From: Hyposmocoma kahamanoa
Lineage: Eukaryota; Arthropoda; Insecta; Lepidoptera; Cosmopterigidae
Assembly: GCF_003589595.1 (NCBI RefSeq)
Contig: NW_020654422.1
Span: forward strand, 12,403,457-12,467,456
Reading direction: 5' to 3'
DNA length: 64,000 nt
Part shown: positions 35,801-44,703 of the stretch, piece by piece
Position numbering within the stretch: the stretch's first letter is position 1
How the letters are laid out: each line of letters starts with the position of its first letter
The notes under the pieces: model-generated
Told to the model about the DNA's origin: nothing
The model's input: only the letters and a program-made list of their open reading frames with translations
Database searches by the model: none
Translations under genes and position numbers: made by a program

Positions 35801-37475
35801 AGTTTCGCAAACTTTGACATTACCGTAGGATGTACTACATTTGAATCCCTTTTAACCAGTTTAAGATTATTTTTATTTGTTTGCGACTAGACTGTATTCA
35901 GAGTAGTGTTTTCGATATAATCGTTAGTTTGGTACACTCAGCCTTACGTTAGGCTATTCAAACGGTCACTATTAAAAGTACAAATAACTCTATTAACTGA
36001 TGATAACTACTATTTCGGACAAACAATTTAAATACTTTGTTTTTATAATTATATTTGATGGTCCTTTTTATAGGGAATAGTAGTAGAGGGAATTAATTAG
36101 CTAGACACGTTTTGTTGTCCAATCGTGGGTCACTGTATGTCAGTTACTATTCAGTTTATTTTGACCTGTGGATCATTATTGATTATAATTTGCAGGACGG
36201 CAAGGTGTCTGTAGATGAGTACATTGGAGACATGTATAAGCCGGAGGATGGGATAGACGAAGAGGAACCCGATTGGGTGAAGCAGGAGAGGGAACAATTT
36301 GCTAGCTATAGGTCAGTAATGTATACGTTGTTCATTTTCTGCAACTGATTGAATAGCTCGTGTAGGTTCTCTGTACAAGGTTCTAATTTATTAGCTGACA
36401 TCCTTTAAAAAGCATGTCGAGTACCTTAAAGCACATTTTACTATGTGGACTCTTGTTCATACCTACTCGAATATGATCATTTACTATGGAACAGCCATTG
36501 TTGTTATTTCAGTCACGGATGTGACCTGGATTCGGCCCATGGAACTTCCGGTATATTCGACAAACTTCTATGAGGGCACTTTCTAGATTTTAGCATATTT
36601 TTAACAGCTTTACATTAAAGTGCTAATACTTTCTATGCCTACGTCTAAATTAGAATCGAGGCTATTTCCTAACTACCCACATTTTTTCTACAATATTACT
36701 TTAAATACTAAGTACATAATTACTTTATATTTGGATGCTATTTTCATGTATAAAAAATATTTTAATATTTTTTATTTTTGAACACGAAATCTAAATATAA
36801 AATAATTAAGTATTTCGGTATCTTTTAAAGTATAAAGTATAAATGTTGTAGAAAAAAATGTTGATTTGGTATACCACTTTTGCGCTGATAACCTCAATTA
36901 TAAATGTATTTCGCTGTCCGGGTTTTCAGAAACTACTAATTACATAACCTATATTTAGTATTTTCTGAAAACCCGGAATATGTCATAAAAGCATGCTCTT
37001 TAAGAAATAGTAGCGTCATTCCGGTTTGATTATTTTTTATAATATCAAGTGATGGGACGAACAAGTCGTGCGCCTGATGGTAAGCTACGCGCCTGTCAAT
37101 AACAGTTGCAGTGCCACTCAGAGATTTAAATCGCAAAGATGTTATGGGCACTGAGATAGAAGCTAACAAGTCCCACGTGTCTGTAATTTTACCAGCTTTT
37201 GCATCTTATGTTCTATTAAATTTACTATTAAACGTTTCTTAATTTCTAGGGACGCAAACAAAGACGGTTATCTAGACGCAGGGGAAGTCAAAGACTGGAT
37301 CGCACCACCGGAATTTGATCACGCCGAGGCCGAAGCGAGGCACCTGGTGTTCGAGGCCGATGGTGACGCTGACGAGAAACTGACCAAGGAAGAAATTTTG
37401 GATAAATATGACTTGTTTGTTGGATCGCAAGCTACTGATTTTGGAGAGGCCCTGGCGAGGCATGACGAGTTTTAG
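23591..37475 (+). CDS. Calu: Calumenin/reticulocalbin-type EF-hand protein of the secretory pathway
   Basis: The CDS is join(23591..23808, 30601..30760, 32376..32502, 34945..35066, 36196..36311, 37250..37475): 969 bases, 322 residues (calumenin is about 315). It is a low-affinity calcium-binding protein of the CREC family in the ER lumen; the fly homologue is scf. Residues 1-16 are a signal peptide ([16 protein letters not shown]). EF-hand loops are D80-E91 ([12 protein letters not shown]), D169-E180 (Asp for the usual Gly), D206-E217, D249-E260 and D285-E296; one between about 139 and 155 is degenerate. The C-terminus [19 protein letters not shown] ends in the HDEF retrieval signal. All introns are GT-AG and all phases close. 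The first coding intron is 6.8 kb and full of mobile elements. The gene is divergent from the USP12/46 gene. Confidence 0.97.
24204..24414 (-). mobile_element. SINE-A copy, minus orientation, in calumenin intron 1
   Basis: This is a full-length copy. The minus strand begins TGCCTCCGTGGCCGAACGG, has B box GGTTCGATTCCCGG and ends in (ATT)n. The flanks share 'cagttaat' (24200 area and 24413-24420), a probable target duplication. The unduplicated head makes this the best reference copy in the window. Confidence 0.92.
24415..25254. other. Calumenin intron 1, AT-rich stretch
   Basis: I recognise nothing in it apart from low-complexity A/T runs. Confidence 0.45.
25255..25824. repeat. GC-rich retroelement-like fragment upstream of the LINE
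   Basis: About 500 bases of much higher GC than the intron, with abrupt borders. They carry a 94-codon minus-strand frame (25217-25501) and a 77-codon plus frame with no domain that I can name. The plus strand ends with 'caaaataaacttcattgaa'. It is probably another old retroelement piece; its class is unknown. Confidence 0.35.
25825..27394 (+). mobile_element. 5'-truncated non-LTR retrotransposon (LINE), CR1/L2/Daphne-like, in calumenin intron 1
   Basis: The frame is open from about 25830 to the TGA at 26922-26924. From Met at 25854 (356 residues) it shows the RT block [18 protein letters not shown] (37-54), the catalytic FADD (69-72), the thumb region with [19 protein letters not shown], and CITSWGG plus [11 protein letters not shown] near residue 220. 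The N-terminal RT blocks and any endonuclease are missing. The 3' UTR runs to an AATAAA (27367-27372) and a (TTTCA)n tail at 27378-27394. A short microsatellite tail is typical of CR1/L2-type elements, hence the clade guess. A diverged relative lies at 59372-60620 on the other strand. Confidence 0.85.
25854..26924 (+). pseudogene. LINE reverse transcriptase, open C-terminal 356 residues
   Basis: This is the recognisable RT frame within the LINE above, uninterrupted for 356 codons but lacking the upstream RT motifs and start, so it cannot encode a full polymerase. The open frame suggests a fairly recent insertion. It is intronic and on the sense strand of the calumenin gene. Confidence 0.85.
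27395..29771. other. Calumenin intron 1, no recognised feature
   Basis: It holds short (TA)n near 27473-27490 and an 85-codon minus-strand frame (28972-29229) without recognisable content. I see nothing else in it. Confidence 0.4.
29772..30533 (+). mobile_element. SINE-A copy split by a hAT-like MITE, plus orientation
   Basis: The head 'ctacctcggtggccgaactgg' and B box GGGTTCGACTCCTGGGCCGG lie at 29772-29846. The body and tail resume at 30382 and run through a (GT)n expansion (30437-30462) to (TTA)n at about 30520-30533. The missing middle is exactly the inserted element 29855-30373. Confidence 0.9.
29855..30373. mobile_element. hAT-like MITE nested in a SINE, 519 bp, 8-bp target duplication
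   Basis: The ends are inverted: 'tatcgagtatatgaccagaa' at the left and 'ttctggttatatactcgatg' at the right, continuing through 'atagagacgaaat'. TATTTGTA flanks both sides (29847-29854 and 30374-30381), a perfect 8-bp duplication of SINE sequence. The interior carries three successive 'gggtgtcgtc' units at about 29982-30012. A partial second copy is at 4520-4752. Confidence 0.9.
30601..30760 (+). CDS. Calu: Calumenin coding exon 2
   Basis: It encodes the end of Gly73 to Glu126, including the first EF-hand loop D80-E91. Acceptor TTTTACAG, donor GAG|GTACGT. Confidence 0.97.
30888..31975. mobile_element. Hairpin-element family copy in calumenin intron 2, arms far apart
   Basis: The left part carries 'cttaggttttcgcgattgt' then 'aaatcgcgtatatttgtttt' and 'aaaccaacgtttagggccctt'. 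The right part at about 31905-31970 carries 'aaagggccgtaaacgttgg', 'tttgtttgaaaaaatacacg' and 'atttagatctgacaaaatag'. These are the blocks of the compact hairpins at 40602 and 51151. Between them lies about 850 bases of unassigned sequence. Confidence 0.6.
32376..32502 (+). CDS. Calu: Calumenin coding exon 3
   Basis: It encodes residues 127-168 and one base of Asp169, from [15 protein letters not shown] to DRRRWHHA, covering the degenerate second EF-hand. Acceptor TTTACAG, donor G|GTTAGT. Confidence 0.95.
32683..33250. repeat. Element with long terminal inverted repeats in calumenin intron 3
   Basis: 'gtttcaatccattttgaaca' at 32683 faces 'tgttcaaaatggattggaac' ending near 33250, with 'gtaaacaaac'/'gtttgtttac' inside. 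The interior is rich in 'aatcgatt'. It is a probable MITE; no target duplication was established. Confidence 0.6.
33687..34022. repeat. Nested palindromes in calumenin intron 3
   Basis: A near-perfect hairpin lies at about 33690-33774: 'ctcacactggcgcagagtcg' faces 'cgactctgcgccagtgtgag', with GTCGCG-rich centres. Directly after it a second pair starts, 'tagagtgaaaacctcgta' at 33785, matched by 'tacgaggttttcactcta' ending at 34024. Both look like MITEs placed side by side. Confidence 0.7.
34023..34195. mobile_element. Palindromic MITE, second copy of the 6206-6378 family
   Basis: The ends 'gagtcgtgttctagaactct' and 'agagttctagaatacgaccc' are complementary, and the interior 'aagcactggaaatacgaccc' is the inverted counterpart of the first copy. 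Flanking TAA on each side would fit a short duplication. Confidence 0.7.
34578..34760 (+). repeat. Dispersed repeat family F, plus copy in calumenin intron 3
   Basis: It starts 'ttaagtgaagggacgaacaa' and ends 'gcgctctactgccac', with an internal deletion relative to the copies at 37030 and 41650. Confidence 0.65.
34945..35066 (+). CDS. Calu: Calumenin coding exon 4
   Basis: It encodes the end of Asp169 to Asn209: the third EF-hand loop [12 protein letters not shown], then [19 protein letters not shown] and the first half of the next loop. Acceptor TTTCAG, donor AAT|GTAGGC. Confidence 0.96.
35127..35652. mobile_element. AACCGACTTCAA-type element in calumenin intron 4, with a nested palindrome
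   Basis: The left end 'aaaccgacctcaaaag' and right end 'ctttttttgaagtcggtt' are inverted. Inside are 'tttgccacccttacaggtgg' and 'aatcgagaacctcttcc', both shared with the copy at 55524-55792. A second inverted pair, GTAAGTCAAAATACCATATT facing 'atatgtattttgacttac' (about 35361-35541), sits in its middle and is absent from the other copy, so it is a nested insertion. Confidence 0.7.
36196..36311 (+). CDS. Calu: Calumenin coding exon 5
   Basis: It encodes Asp210 to Tyr247 plus two bases of Arg248: the second half of the D206-E217 loop, [11 protein letters not shown] and [13 protein letters not shown]. Acceptor TTTGCAG, donor AG|GTCAGT. Confidence 0.97.
37030..37195 (+). repeat. Dispersed repeat family F, plus copy in calumenin intron 5
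   Basis: It reads 'ttttttataatatcaagtga' then 'tgggacgaacaagtcgtgcg', 'aacagttgcagtgccactca', 'tttaaatcgcaaagatg' and 'caagtcccacgtgtctgtaa'. Compared with the 41650 copy it is cut short at the 3' side. It ends about 55 bases before the exon 6 acceptor. Confidence 0.65.
37250..37475 (+). CDS. Calu: Calumenin coding exon 6 (last)
   Basis: It completes Arg248 and encodes residues 249-322 and TAG: EF-hand loops D249-E260 and D285-E296, [17 protein letters not shown], and the HDEF end. The acceptor is TTTCTAG. Confidence 0.97.
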
Positions 37476-39130
37476 ATTAACACTTGTTTTTGTTTAAACC
37501 TGTCGGATATAGTACGCGAGTTATTTTTACCCGAAAATTAAAGGCGCAACAAAAGACTGTGAGAGGTCCGTAGTAACTGACACTTACTCATTGCTCATAT
37601 GTTTAGAACATCTGGCCGATTAACGTGGACTATAGCCGATAGACGGTAAGCCCGTCATAACCCTTGAATATAATTTTTCTATAGATTTTCAGTTGAATTA
37701 ATAACCTGTAGAGCAGACTATAAACTTTACATCAGCTGTAACATATTTGTAATAGTGTATACGCTCTTTAGTTACAATGTTTCTGGTGACACCTGAACGA
37801 TTATTTCAACCTCAACATTGTATGGTGTGCAATCCTATTGTGCAATTTCAAATATTGACTTTATGTCTAAATCGTTAAGATATTTTTTTATTTAATAAGC
37901 GAATACAGATAAGTATAAGTGTTCAAGAAAAAAAAAACAGCGCATAATTTAATACAGAATGTCTCTGCGTAATCTACTAAGTCTACTGAATATTAACCTA
38001 TATCTTTGCCTTAATTATAAAATTTAATTAACAGTAGCAGAAGATTTTAATGTCAAATTTCATTAGACCGAACGGTTTTAAAAAAAATTTTAATGTCATG
38101 TTTTAAAAATTTTTTGAGAAGCTGACAAAATAAATAAAAAATAATATACTAAATAAAAGTAATGTATCGTTTTTTATATCACACAGAATGTTTATCATAC
38201 TTGGCATCTTCAAATAGCATATGGCTGGTACCACGTGAGTTATATTTTTTAGATCTATTTTGTCAATTTCCAAAAAAATACTGTTCGAATTTCATGTTTT
38301 ATTGAGAGTGTGTTTTCCTATTACAAAATACTTAATGATAGTATTTTGTTTATTACGTACAAAGTTTATACGATTTGCAAGTCGCGGACATGCGAATCCA
38401 TTACATACGTAACGATATTCTGTTTATTCAAGTCGTTAAAAAATCTCTTCTTATCTTTAGTATAAGAAATAGCATCTTTAGTATAAGAAATTGCAGCTTA
38501 TTTTTGATACTTTTTAAAAACTCTGCAAGTTTTCTGTGGGCATTTTATTTTAACATTTATATTAATTGACTGTCCTCTCCATACAGTAAAATCTCATTTA
38601 TAATTCGTCATTTTATTATATAGAATCTCTATTCGTGGCACTAATGAAAATACTTAGTTTTTCGATAGTAAATAATAATTTATAGTTTTGTAGTTTATGA
38701 GACCAAAGTAATCTTCAGTGAGTATTATATATAATTAGATACTGAAATACATTTTTCTGCATTATACTCGGAGCTTAGTCATTTCAGAAATTGCTGCCAT
38801 TTTCATATATGCTCAACATCAAAAGTGATTACTTGCGAATGTCCATGATAAGCGTGTTAATAACAAACCTGCATTTCTTAAGAGTTTGAGTTTGCTACTC
38901 GATACAAGGGATCTGTTTTAGGAGCAAAATTAAAGCCGAATGTTTCTGAGATTTTTGATGTTGACTGTATATATTTTGTATTGTGATATATTATGAATCT
39001 TCCGTAACATTTTAATGCATTTATCTTTAATATTAGCTTTAAAGTAAAAACTATTAGTTCCATTAAATAAATACGTAGATTGGATGTTAACAATGACTGT
39101 AATAGATTATTGGTTTTACAAGTAAATAAA
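37476..39130 (+). other. Calumenin 3' UTR and downstream sequence
   Basis: No repeat or gene is recognised. AATAAA motifs occur at 38129-38134 and 38133-38138, and at 39125-39130; the first cluster is the likelier cleavage region, but the sequence does not decide it. Confidence 0.4.
38129..38138 (+). terminator. Candidate poly(A) signals of the calumenin gene
   Basis: Two overlapping AATAAA hexamers lie about 650 bases after the stop codon; a third follows at 39125. Confidence 0.4.
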
Positions 39131-39481
39131 AATTTATTTTTAAATGATTGAATGTTTTTTTTGAATTAGATTATACTTTTATATCAATTCATGAGCCTCA
39201 TTCATTTTTCTAACATATTCCGTCACGCGTTCTAGAGACACTCTACACACTCTACACTCTACTTCTACATTTTGTTGTCTGTAGACAGAACGAGAAAAAA
39301 TAGACTTAAGGGTATTTTGATGTCCACGTAGGGATAACCTCCTTCCGACGGTATCATTTTTAATCCGGAAAGCTATGATACCGGTTTAGATTAGATTGCA
39401 CACTGGAAACCGTAGTTTATTCAGTCCTATTTGCAAAATATTTCCCTCCTGTATTTAGAAGATACAAGAGATTTATCTTTC

Positions 39482-39518
39482 ACAAGATATACTGTGGGAT
39501 CCTACAGTATATCTTGTA
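39482..39518. repeat. Short hairpin
   Basis: ACAAGATATACTGT and ACAGTATATCTTGT form perfect 14-base arms around 'gggatcct'. Function unknown. Confidence 0.6.
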
Positions 39519-39798
39519 AGTACGTGTTTTTCGAATTGCACGGTTGTTGTCGAACTTTTTAACACGTGATCCTTCAGAAGATCTTTTTCCATTCAAGCAG
39601 ATTGTGAAAAAATGTACAACCACTTTTGTTTAATGAATGATGTTATGATTGATCGATTGAAATGCAAGACCAATACGAGACTAACTCAGTCTTGGTCTTG
39701 GTCTTGCGTCAGTATATCTGGTCATGGTATTGGTCTTGGGCTTGTGTCAGTACATCTGGTCTTGGTATGGGTCTTAGTATTGCTGCAAGTCTCGCAAG

Positions 39799-40998
39799 TA
39801 GAGATGAAACGGTTATCCGGTAACTATTTTTATTATCCGGCCGGATACCGGATATTTCAAACGGAGAAAAATTCATAACAGTACACCAAATAAATTGAAT
39901 TATTGACTAAAGATAATAACACGAATAGTAATACGATAAACAGTAACTACATGACCGTTGATAATCTGTTTATTACTTGAAACTGAAAGCACTATGAAGT
40001 TAGATAACGTTCTGTAAATTCTAAAATCTGTAACTTTAGTAATTTAATTTCAATAAAGGTTAATTATGGTGGATGTATACCAGTTGTTCTGTTTTAAGTG
40101 CTAAAAGTTGGCTCTATTTGATGATTGAGCGGATGACAGTTTTTCACTATAAACTCTTGCAAACTTTGTTAAATTTTATGTACTACTTGTTATTGCCAGA
40201 CAATCAAATGAAAGGATTGCGATCACGATCGATTTGATCTATCTTCAAATACAATGTATAGCTACCTACAATGATGAAACGTTTAAGTAGATTAAAAAAT
40301 GTTTTTTGGCAAATCTGTATCAAGATTTAAAATTAGTTAGATCACAAACAAATTAATGAAATCAAATTGAAAGAAAATAACGGCACTATGAAGTGCTAGG
40401 CTTATACTTGTAACAACTAGAAATTTTAAAAAGCCAAAGAATGATGTAATTGCTTTTCTTCCTTCTCCACCTCGAGAAATTTGCATTCGGCACAACAAAT
40501 AAACAGCACTGATATTAAAATATTGCCGAATTTGCGATATTTTACTGTGTAACATTTTTCTGTTATGTATTTGTTTGTATTACTGAATAAATTAATCGTT
40601 TAGGAAATGAAACTATTTTTCCGGATTTAAATACGAGTTGACTGTCATGTCAACCGTGACCATGGGACCTGCAAAGGCCCCAAAACGTCGGTTTGTTTGA
40701 AAAAAGAAATATACGCCATTTAAATCCGGAAAAATAGTTTCATTTCCTATGTGTAGCAATCGCAAAAACCTAAGAACTCGATAAATTAATCGTTTTTATA
40801 AAAACCAAGTGACCACAACAAATCAAATCGTCAATGTGAAAGTGCAATCATTCACTAATCAATCAATCATGGTGATGCGCGCTGTGAATCGGTCGCGACA
40901 TGTTTACGGCAGTGGTGCAGATATCCGGCGGCTGTATATCCGTCTATTCGGCCTAGTGGCCCGATGGATACCCGGTATCAGGCCAATTGTAAGACTTA
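39799..40998. mobile_element. Possible hAT-like element with 8-bp flanking repeat
   Basis: CTCGCAAG lies at 39791-39798 and again at 40999-41006. The left end 'tagagatgaaacggttatcc' looks like a hAT terminus of the style seen at 41813 and 42901. The right end does not show the complement, so the element is either degenerate or the match is chance. The hairpin element 40602-40780 lies inside. Confidence 0.35.
40602..40780. mobile_element. Compact hairpin element, 15-bp target duplication
   Basis: ATAAATTAATCGTTT occurs exactly at 40587-40601 and 40781-40795. Between them is a hairpin: 'aaactatttttccggattta' near the left faces 'taaatccggaaaaatagttt' on the right. An asymmetric 3' part follows, 'caatcgcaaaaacctaagaa' and 'ctcg'. 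Family copies are at 51151, 55449 and 30888. Confidence 0.75.
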
Positions 40999-41094
40999 CT
41001 CGCAAGTCTTGCAATTACCTATTGCTACTTAATAGATAAATAGATATGCGAAAATACTATTGCCGATTATCGTAAACCGCAGGTGATCATAAAG

Positions 41095-41124
41095 ATTTCC
41101 CCCCCGTCAAAAAAAAAAAAAAAA
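41095..41124 (+). mobile_element. Minute poly(A)-tailed retro-insertion with 14-bp target duplication
   Basis: AGGTGATCATAAAG occurs at 41081-41094 and again at 41125-41138. Between them are only 'atttcccccccgtc' and a run of about 16 A. This is the signature of an extreme 5' truncation by target-primed reverse transcription. Confidence 0.75.
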
Positions 41125-41649
41125 AGGTGATCATAAAGTTTGATGAATCGTAATACTTTTTACGACTGGTATTGTAAAAAGTATCAAGATTAACAACGAT
41201 TCTTTTAAACTTAAAATATATATGCATGAGAACAAGATCAGCAGAAGAGCATTAAAATGTGCACGGCAACACTAACGACAGCCATTTTGCATTGTCATTT
41301 CAATCCTCGAGTAGTCCTAGATTTCAATATCAGTTGAATAAATTTGGCATTTTTCGATAGGTTGACCTGCCGTTGACTGTACATAAATATAAAAAAAACA
41401 AAATCTAATAAAAAAACTGCTAGACGCAATACTCTTATTTTTGCCCAAATCTTGCAGGGTCGGTCTTGGTCTTGTCTTGCTACAATTCGGTGGTGCGATC
41501 TGTGACTGTAAATGCGCTTGTGTTATTTGTTTTATTAACTTTATGCGGAGGGTGGTAAAATTAGCTGCATACAAAAAATATTCAACACAAGCGTAGCTAT
41601 TTTGGGTCCTCAGCTCCACTGGGTACGCGAAGTAGCAAATTCACCTGAA

Positions 41650-42490
41650 TCTTTTTTAAATTTTATAATACCAAGTGACGGGACGAACCAGTCGTGCGCC
41701 TTGTGGTAAGTGACACGCCTATCCATAACAGTTGTAATGCCACCCAGAGCTTTAAATCGCAAAGATTTTAGAGGCACGTCACCTTGAGACATAAATTGAC
41801 AAGTCCCGTGTGTAGAGATGGGTCATGGATAAATATCATTGGGATAAATACTCAGGGTAAATATCCATTTTTACTCGATATTTATCCAAAAACATGGATA
41901 AATATTTTTTAATCGAGAGATTATTATTTATATTTAGTAAAACAAAGTATATTTTTAAAACACTGTGTACCTACACAATTATAAGCATTTATTTTCTATA
42001 TCATGTGTTTTAATTAATAAATTTTGTGTGTGAAATGTGAAAGAGAATCCTTAGGCTACTTCAAGTCCAAACATGACTTTGTTTAGTACGCAGTAGACCT
42101 CAAGACCATAAAGTTGAGTCGCACTTTATTGACGCAAGATAGGTCAGCTCAAGGGTTACAGTTAAAATGACAACTTTCTGTCAATCGAATTTTTTCATAC
42201 CACTCGGCTCGAAAAACGTAAGTAGAACAGTATTGTTACATAAAAGAATGGCAAAAACGTAATTATTTAATAAAAAATGAATTCTAATGAATTTTATTAT
42301 AAAAAACACAAAAAAATAATTATCCATATTTTAGGATAAATACTCAGTAAAAACGGATATTTATTAGATATTTATCCTAAGACGGATGTTTATCGGGTAA
42401 AAACCCATCTCTACCCATGTGCCTGTAATTTCATCAGCACCCTTGCCATTCAAAACGCAGTAATGCTGACATTACTTATTATTATTTTCG
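41650..42490 (+). repeat. Dispersed repeat family F, plus copy split by a hAT-like MITE
   Basis: The left part (41650-41812) runs 'ttttataataccaagtgacg', 'ggacgaaccagtcgtgcgcc' to 'ttgacaagtcccgtgtg'. The right part (42414-42490) continues 'cccatgtgcctgtaatttca' and 'cattcaaaacgcagtaatg'. The join falls at the MITE's 8-bp duplication. Confidence 0.75.
41813..42413. mobile_element. hAT-like MITE, 601 bp, 8-bp target duplication with one change
   Basis: The ends are 'tagagatgggtcatgg' and 'aaacccatctcta', inverted. Flanks CCCGTGTG (41805-41812) and CCCATGTG (42414-42421) differ at one base. The interior is full of 'ggataaatat' and its complement. Confidence 0.8.
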
Positions 42491-43388
42491 TTTTCCCACG
42501 CACGATTGTTGTGTTTGTGCCACTGCAAAAATAGGAAACACGGAAAAATATTTTTTTTGTTAGTCTCTGTATAAATAGTGTGAGTAATAAACATTGTAAC
42601 ATCTCGAGTGTTACGGTCGTTGAGCACAGACGCGCAGGTTCACATCACGTAAGCGTAACGTTTGCGGTTTGCACATAGAGCTATGTTACTTGTTCTGTGA
42701 TGAAGTAGTAGGTACAACAAATTTACTTCATATTTTACTACCACGATAGTCATGTTTTTTTACGAAAATACCTTGTTTGTTATTATTATTGACACATAGA
42801 ACACCGCAAAGAAAAAATCCAGCATATACGCTGCTCTACAGGCTGATTTTAATTCAAATCAGATTGGATCTGATCGGGTAGCCCATCCGAGTCTCGAAAT
42901 TAGAGATGTACTCGGTGTACTCGGCCGTTTTTTTACAACTCGTACTCGGCCGAATAACTCGATTCATGAGAAGAGTATATAATCAAAAGAGATTTATTAC
43001 TAGAAATTCTAGGCAATTGCAACAATTTGTAGCAATTTAGTAATTTAAAAAGATAGTTTACATTATTAAGGTAAATGTCCCAGTGGTTGACACTGTCCCA
43101 ATGTATGACACTTTTGCATTATTTCTCAAAAAATAAAAACACAAATATTGATATTACTCCAAAACCGTGTTAAATGTACTAGTAACGACATCTATGCTTT
43201 CGTCGATTCATTCAATATTTTTTGAATATGGCGAAAGTCTTTGCGAGCAGGTGATCGGAGTGTAACCTGTGTCGCTCTTGTTATAGAAATAGTTAAGACT
43301 TTGAGTAGTTTAAGTGAATTTATCATGCGGAATATTATTAATTACCGGTAAGTGTTTATTGAACTATTAGATAACACAGAAAAAACAC

Positions 43389-43556
43389 TCAGAAAAAATT
43401 CCTTCGATCCGGTCGGATTCGAACCGACGTCTTCTTGCATACCGTGCCAGACGCTATACCAACTAAGCACGTAACGAACCAACGGACCTCACGAATTTTT
43501 CTATGTGCTTACGTCGTGTCTTTGTACTTGGTCTTTCAACGACTTTTTAGTCGTAA
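43389..43556 (-). mobile_element. SINE-C copy, minus orientation, in the hAT element
   Basis: The plus strand shows 'aaaaaattccttcgatccgg', the B-box complement GGATTCGAACCGACGTC, a tRNA-like 'cagacgctataccaactaag', then 'ttttctatgtgcttacgtcg' and 'gactttttagtcg'. The plus-strand copy at 46545-46715 is its mirror. Confidence 0.8.
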
Positions 43557-43722
43557 TTGTCGTACTTTAGTGGTGTATATATATCCGTATACTTCCCACA
43601 CGATAAGAGTGGTATGAGGCGGGAGTGGTGACACAGGTTAGCAGATTGAGACGAAATGCGCCTTTTATTTTTATGTCCCTGGAAGGCTTGCTTTTCTTCA
43701 GGAGACTCGTCGAGCTGCGCTG

Positions 43723-44122
43723 NNNNNNNNNNNNNNNNNNNNNNNNNNNNNNNNNNNNNNNNNNNNNNNNNNNNNNNNNNNNNNNNNNNNNNNNNNNNNN
43801 NNNNNNNNNNNNNNNNNNNNNNNNNNNNNNNNNNNNNNNNNNNNNNNNNNNNNNNNNNNNNNNNNNNNNNNNNNNNNNNNNNNNNNNNNNNNNNNNNNNN
43901 NNNNNNNNNNNNNNNNNNNNNNNNNNNNNNNNNNNNNNNNNNNNNNNNNNNNNNNNNNNNNNNNNNNNNNNNNNNNNNNNNNNNNNNNNNNNNNNNNNNN
44001 NNNNNNNNNNNNNNNNNNNNNNNNNNNNNNNNNNNNNNNNNNNNNNNNNNNNNNNNNNNNNNNNNNNNNNNNNNNNNNNNNNNNNNNNNNNNNNNNNNNN
44101 NNNNNNNNNNNNNNNNNNNNNN
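43723..44122. other. Assembly gap, 400 N
   Basis: There are exactly 400 undetermined bases. Open frames that run through the gap are artefacts. The round length suggests an estimated or padded gap. Confidence 0.95.
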
Positions 44123-44169
44123 TTTTCTATGTGCTTGCGTCGTGTCTTTGTACTTGGTCTTTCAACGAC
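44123..44169 (-). mobile_element. SINE-C fragment at the gap edge
   Basis: The first 47 bases after the gap nearly duplicate 43497-43543 ('ttttctatgtgcttgcgtcg', 'tgtctttgtacttggtcttt'), so a second SINE-C copy probably starts inside the gap, or the assembly duplicated the region. Confidence 0.7.
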
Positions 44170-44577
44170 GATAATTGAATATCAATTCAATAAAAAAAAA
44201 TTAATTATTAGATAACTGTAAAAACAATTAACTTTGGGTGTATTTATTGATGTATATCGTTTATATTTTATTTTAGAGGCAAGTCAAACACTAGTGCAAA
44301 ATTTCAATGTTTACTAGTAGTTGACATCCTTGTCAAGCACTCGTATATATGAATATTTTTTAAAACTTAATTTCGACCATTTGGTATGGCGGAGAACACA
44401 AGTTTGTATTACTCTGTTAATGACAAGTTTCTATGGGTAGTTTGAGTAGTGTTTGACATAGGTGTAAAAGACTGTTTTTCTATGGGGACCCAATAATTGA
44501 CAGTTGTATATTGAGGTGTCAAACACTAGGGCGTAACTAGTGTCAATTATTGGTTACGGGTATTGTTCAATGAAAAA

Positions 44578-44703
44578 ATGCCACTAAGGCTGTTGCCTTA
44601 TTCTGATGATGACGTATTGAAGGCGGTAGACGAAGTATTAAGATGAATTCTTATCGCAGCAGCTGCGAGAAAATATGGGATACTGTATAAAATTTTACTA
44701 ACT
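44578..44703 (+). pseudogene. Tigger/pogo-like transposase N-terminal HTH remnant
   Basis: From the ATG at 44578 the frame reads YSDDDVLKAVDEVLR, a TGA stop at 44644, then ILIAAAARKYGI. This resembles the first helix-turn-helix of CENP-B/pogo-type transposases, in which a 'VRGG.S...AAKKYGIP' pattern is usual. It is broken by the stop and ends soon after. It sits inside the hAT element. Confidence 0.5.

Noticed and set aside
41097..41126. Poly(A) run as a processed pseudogene tail
   Set aside because: Only 14 bases precede the A run before the target duplication; no source transcript can be identified.
43625..44215. Long open frames of 196 and 172 codons
   Set aside because: Most of each is the 400-base N gap; the frames are artefacts.
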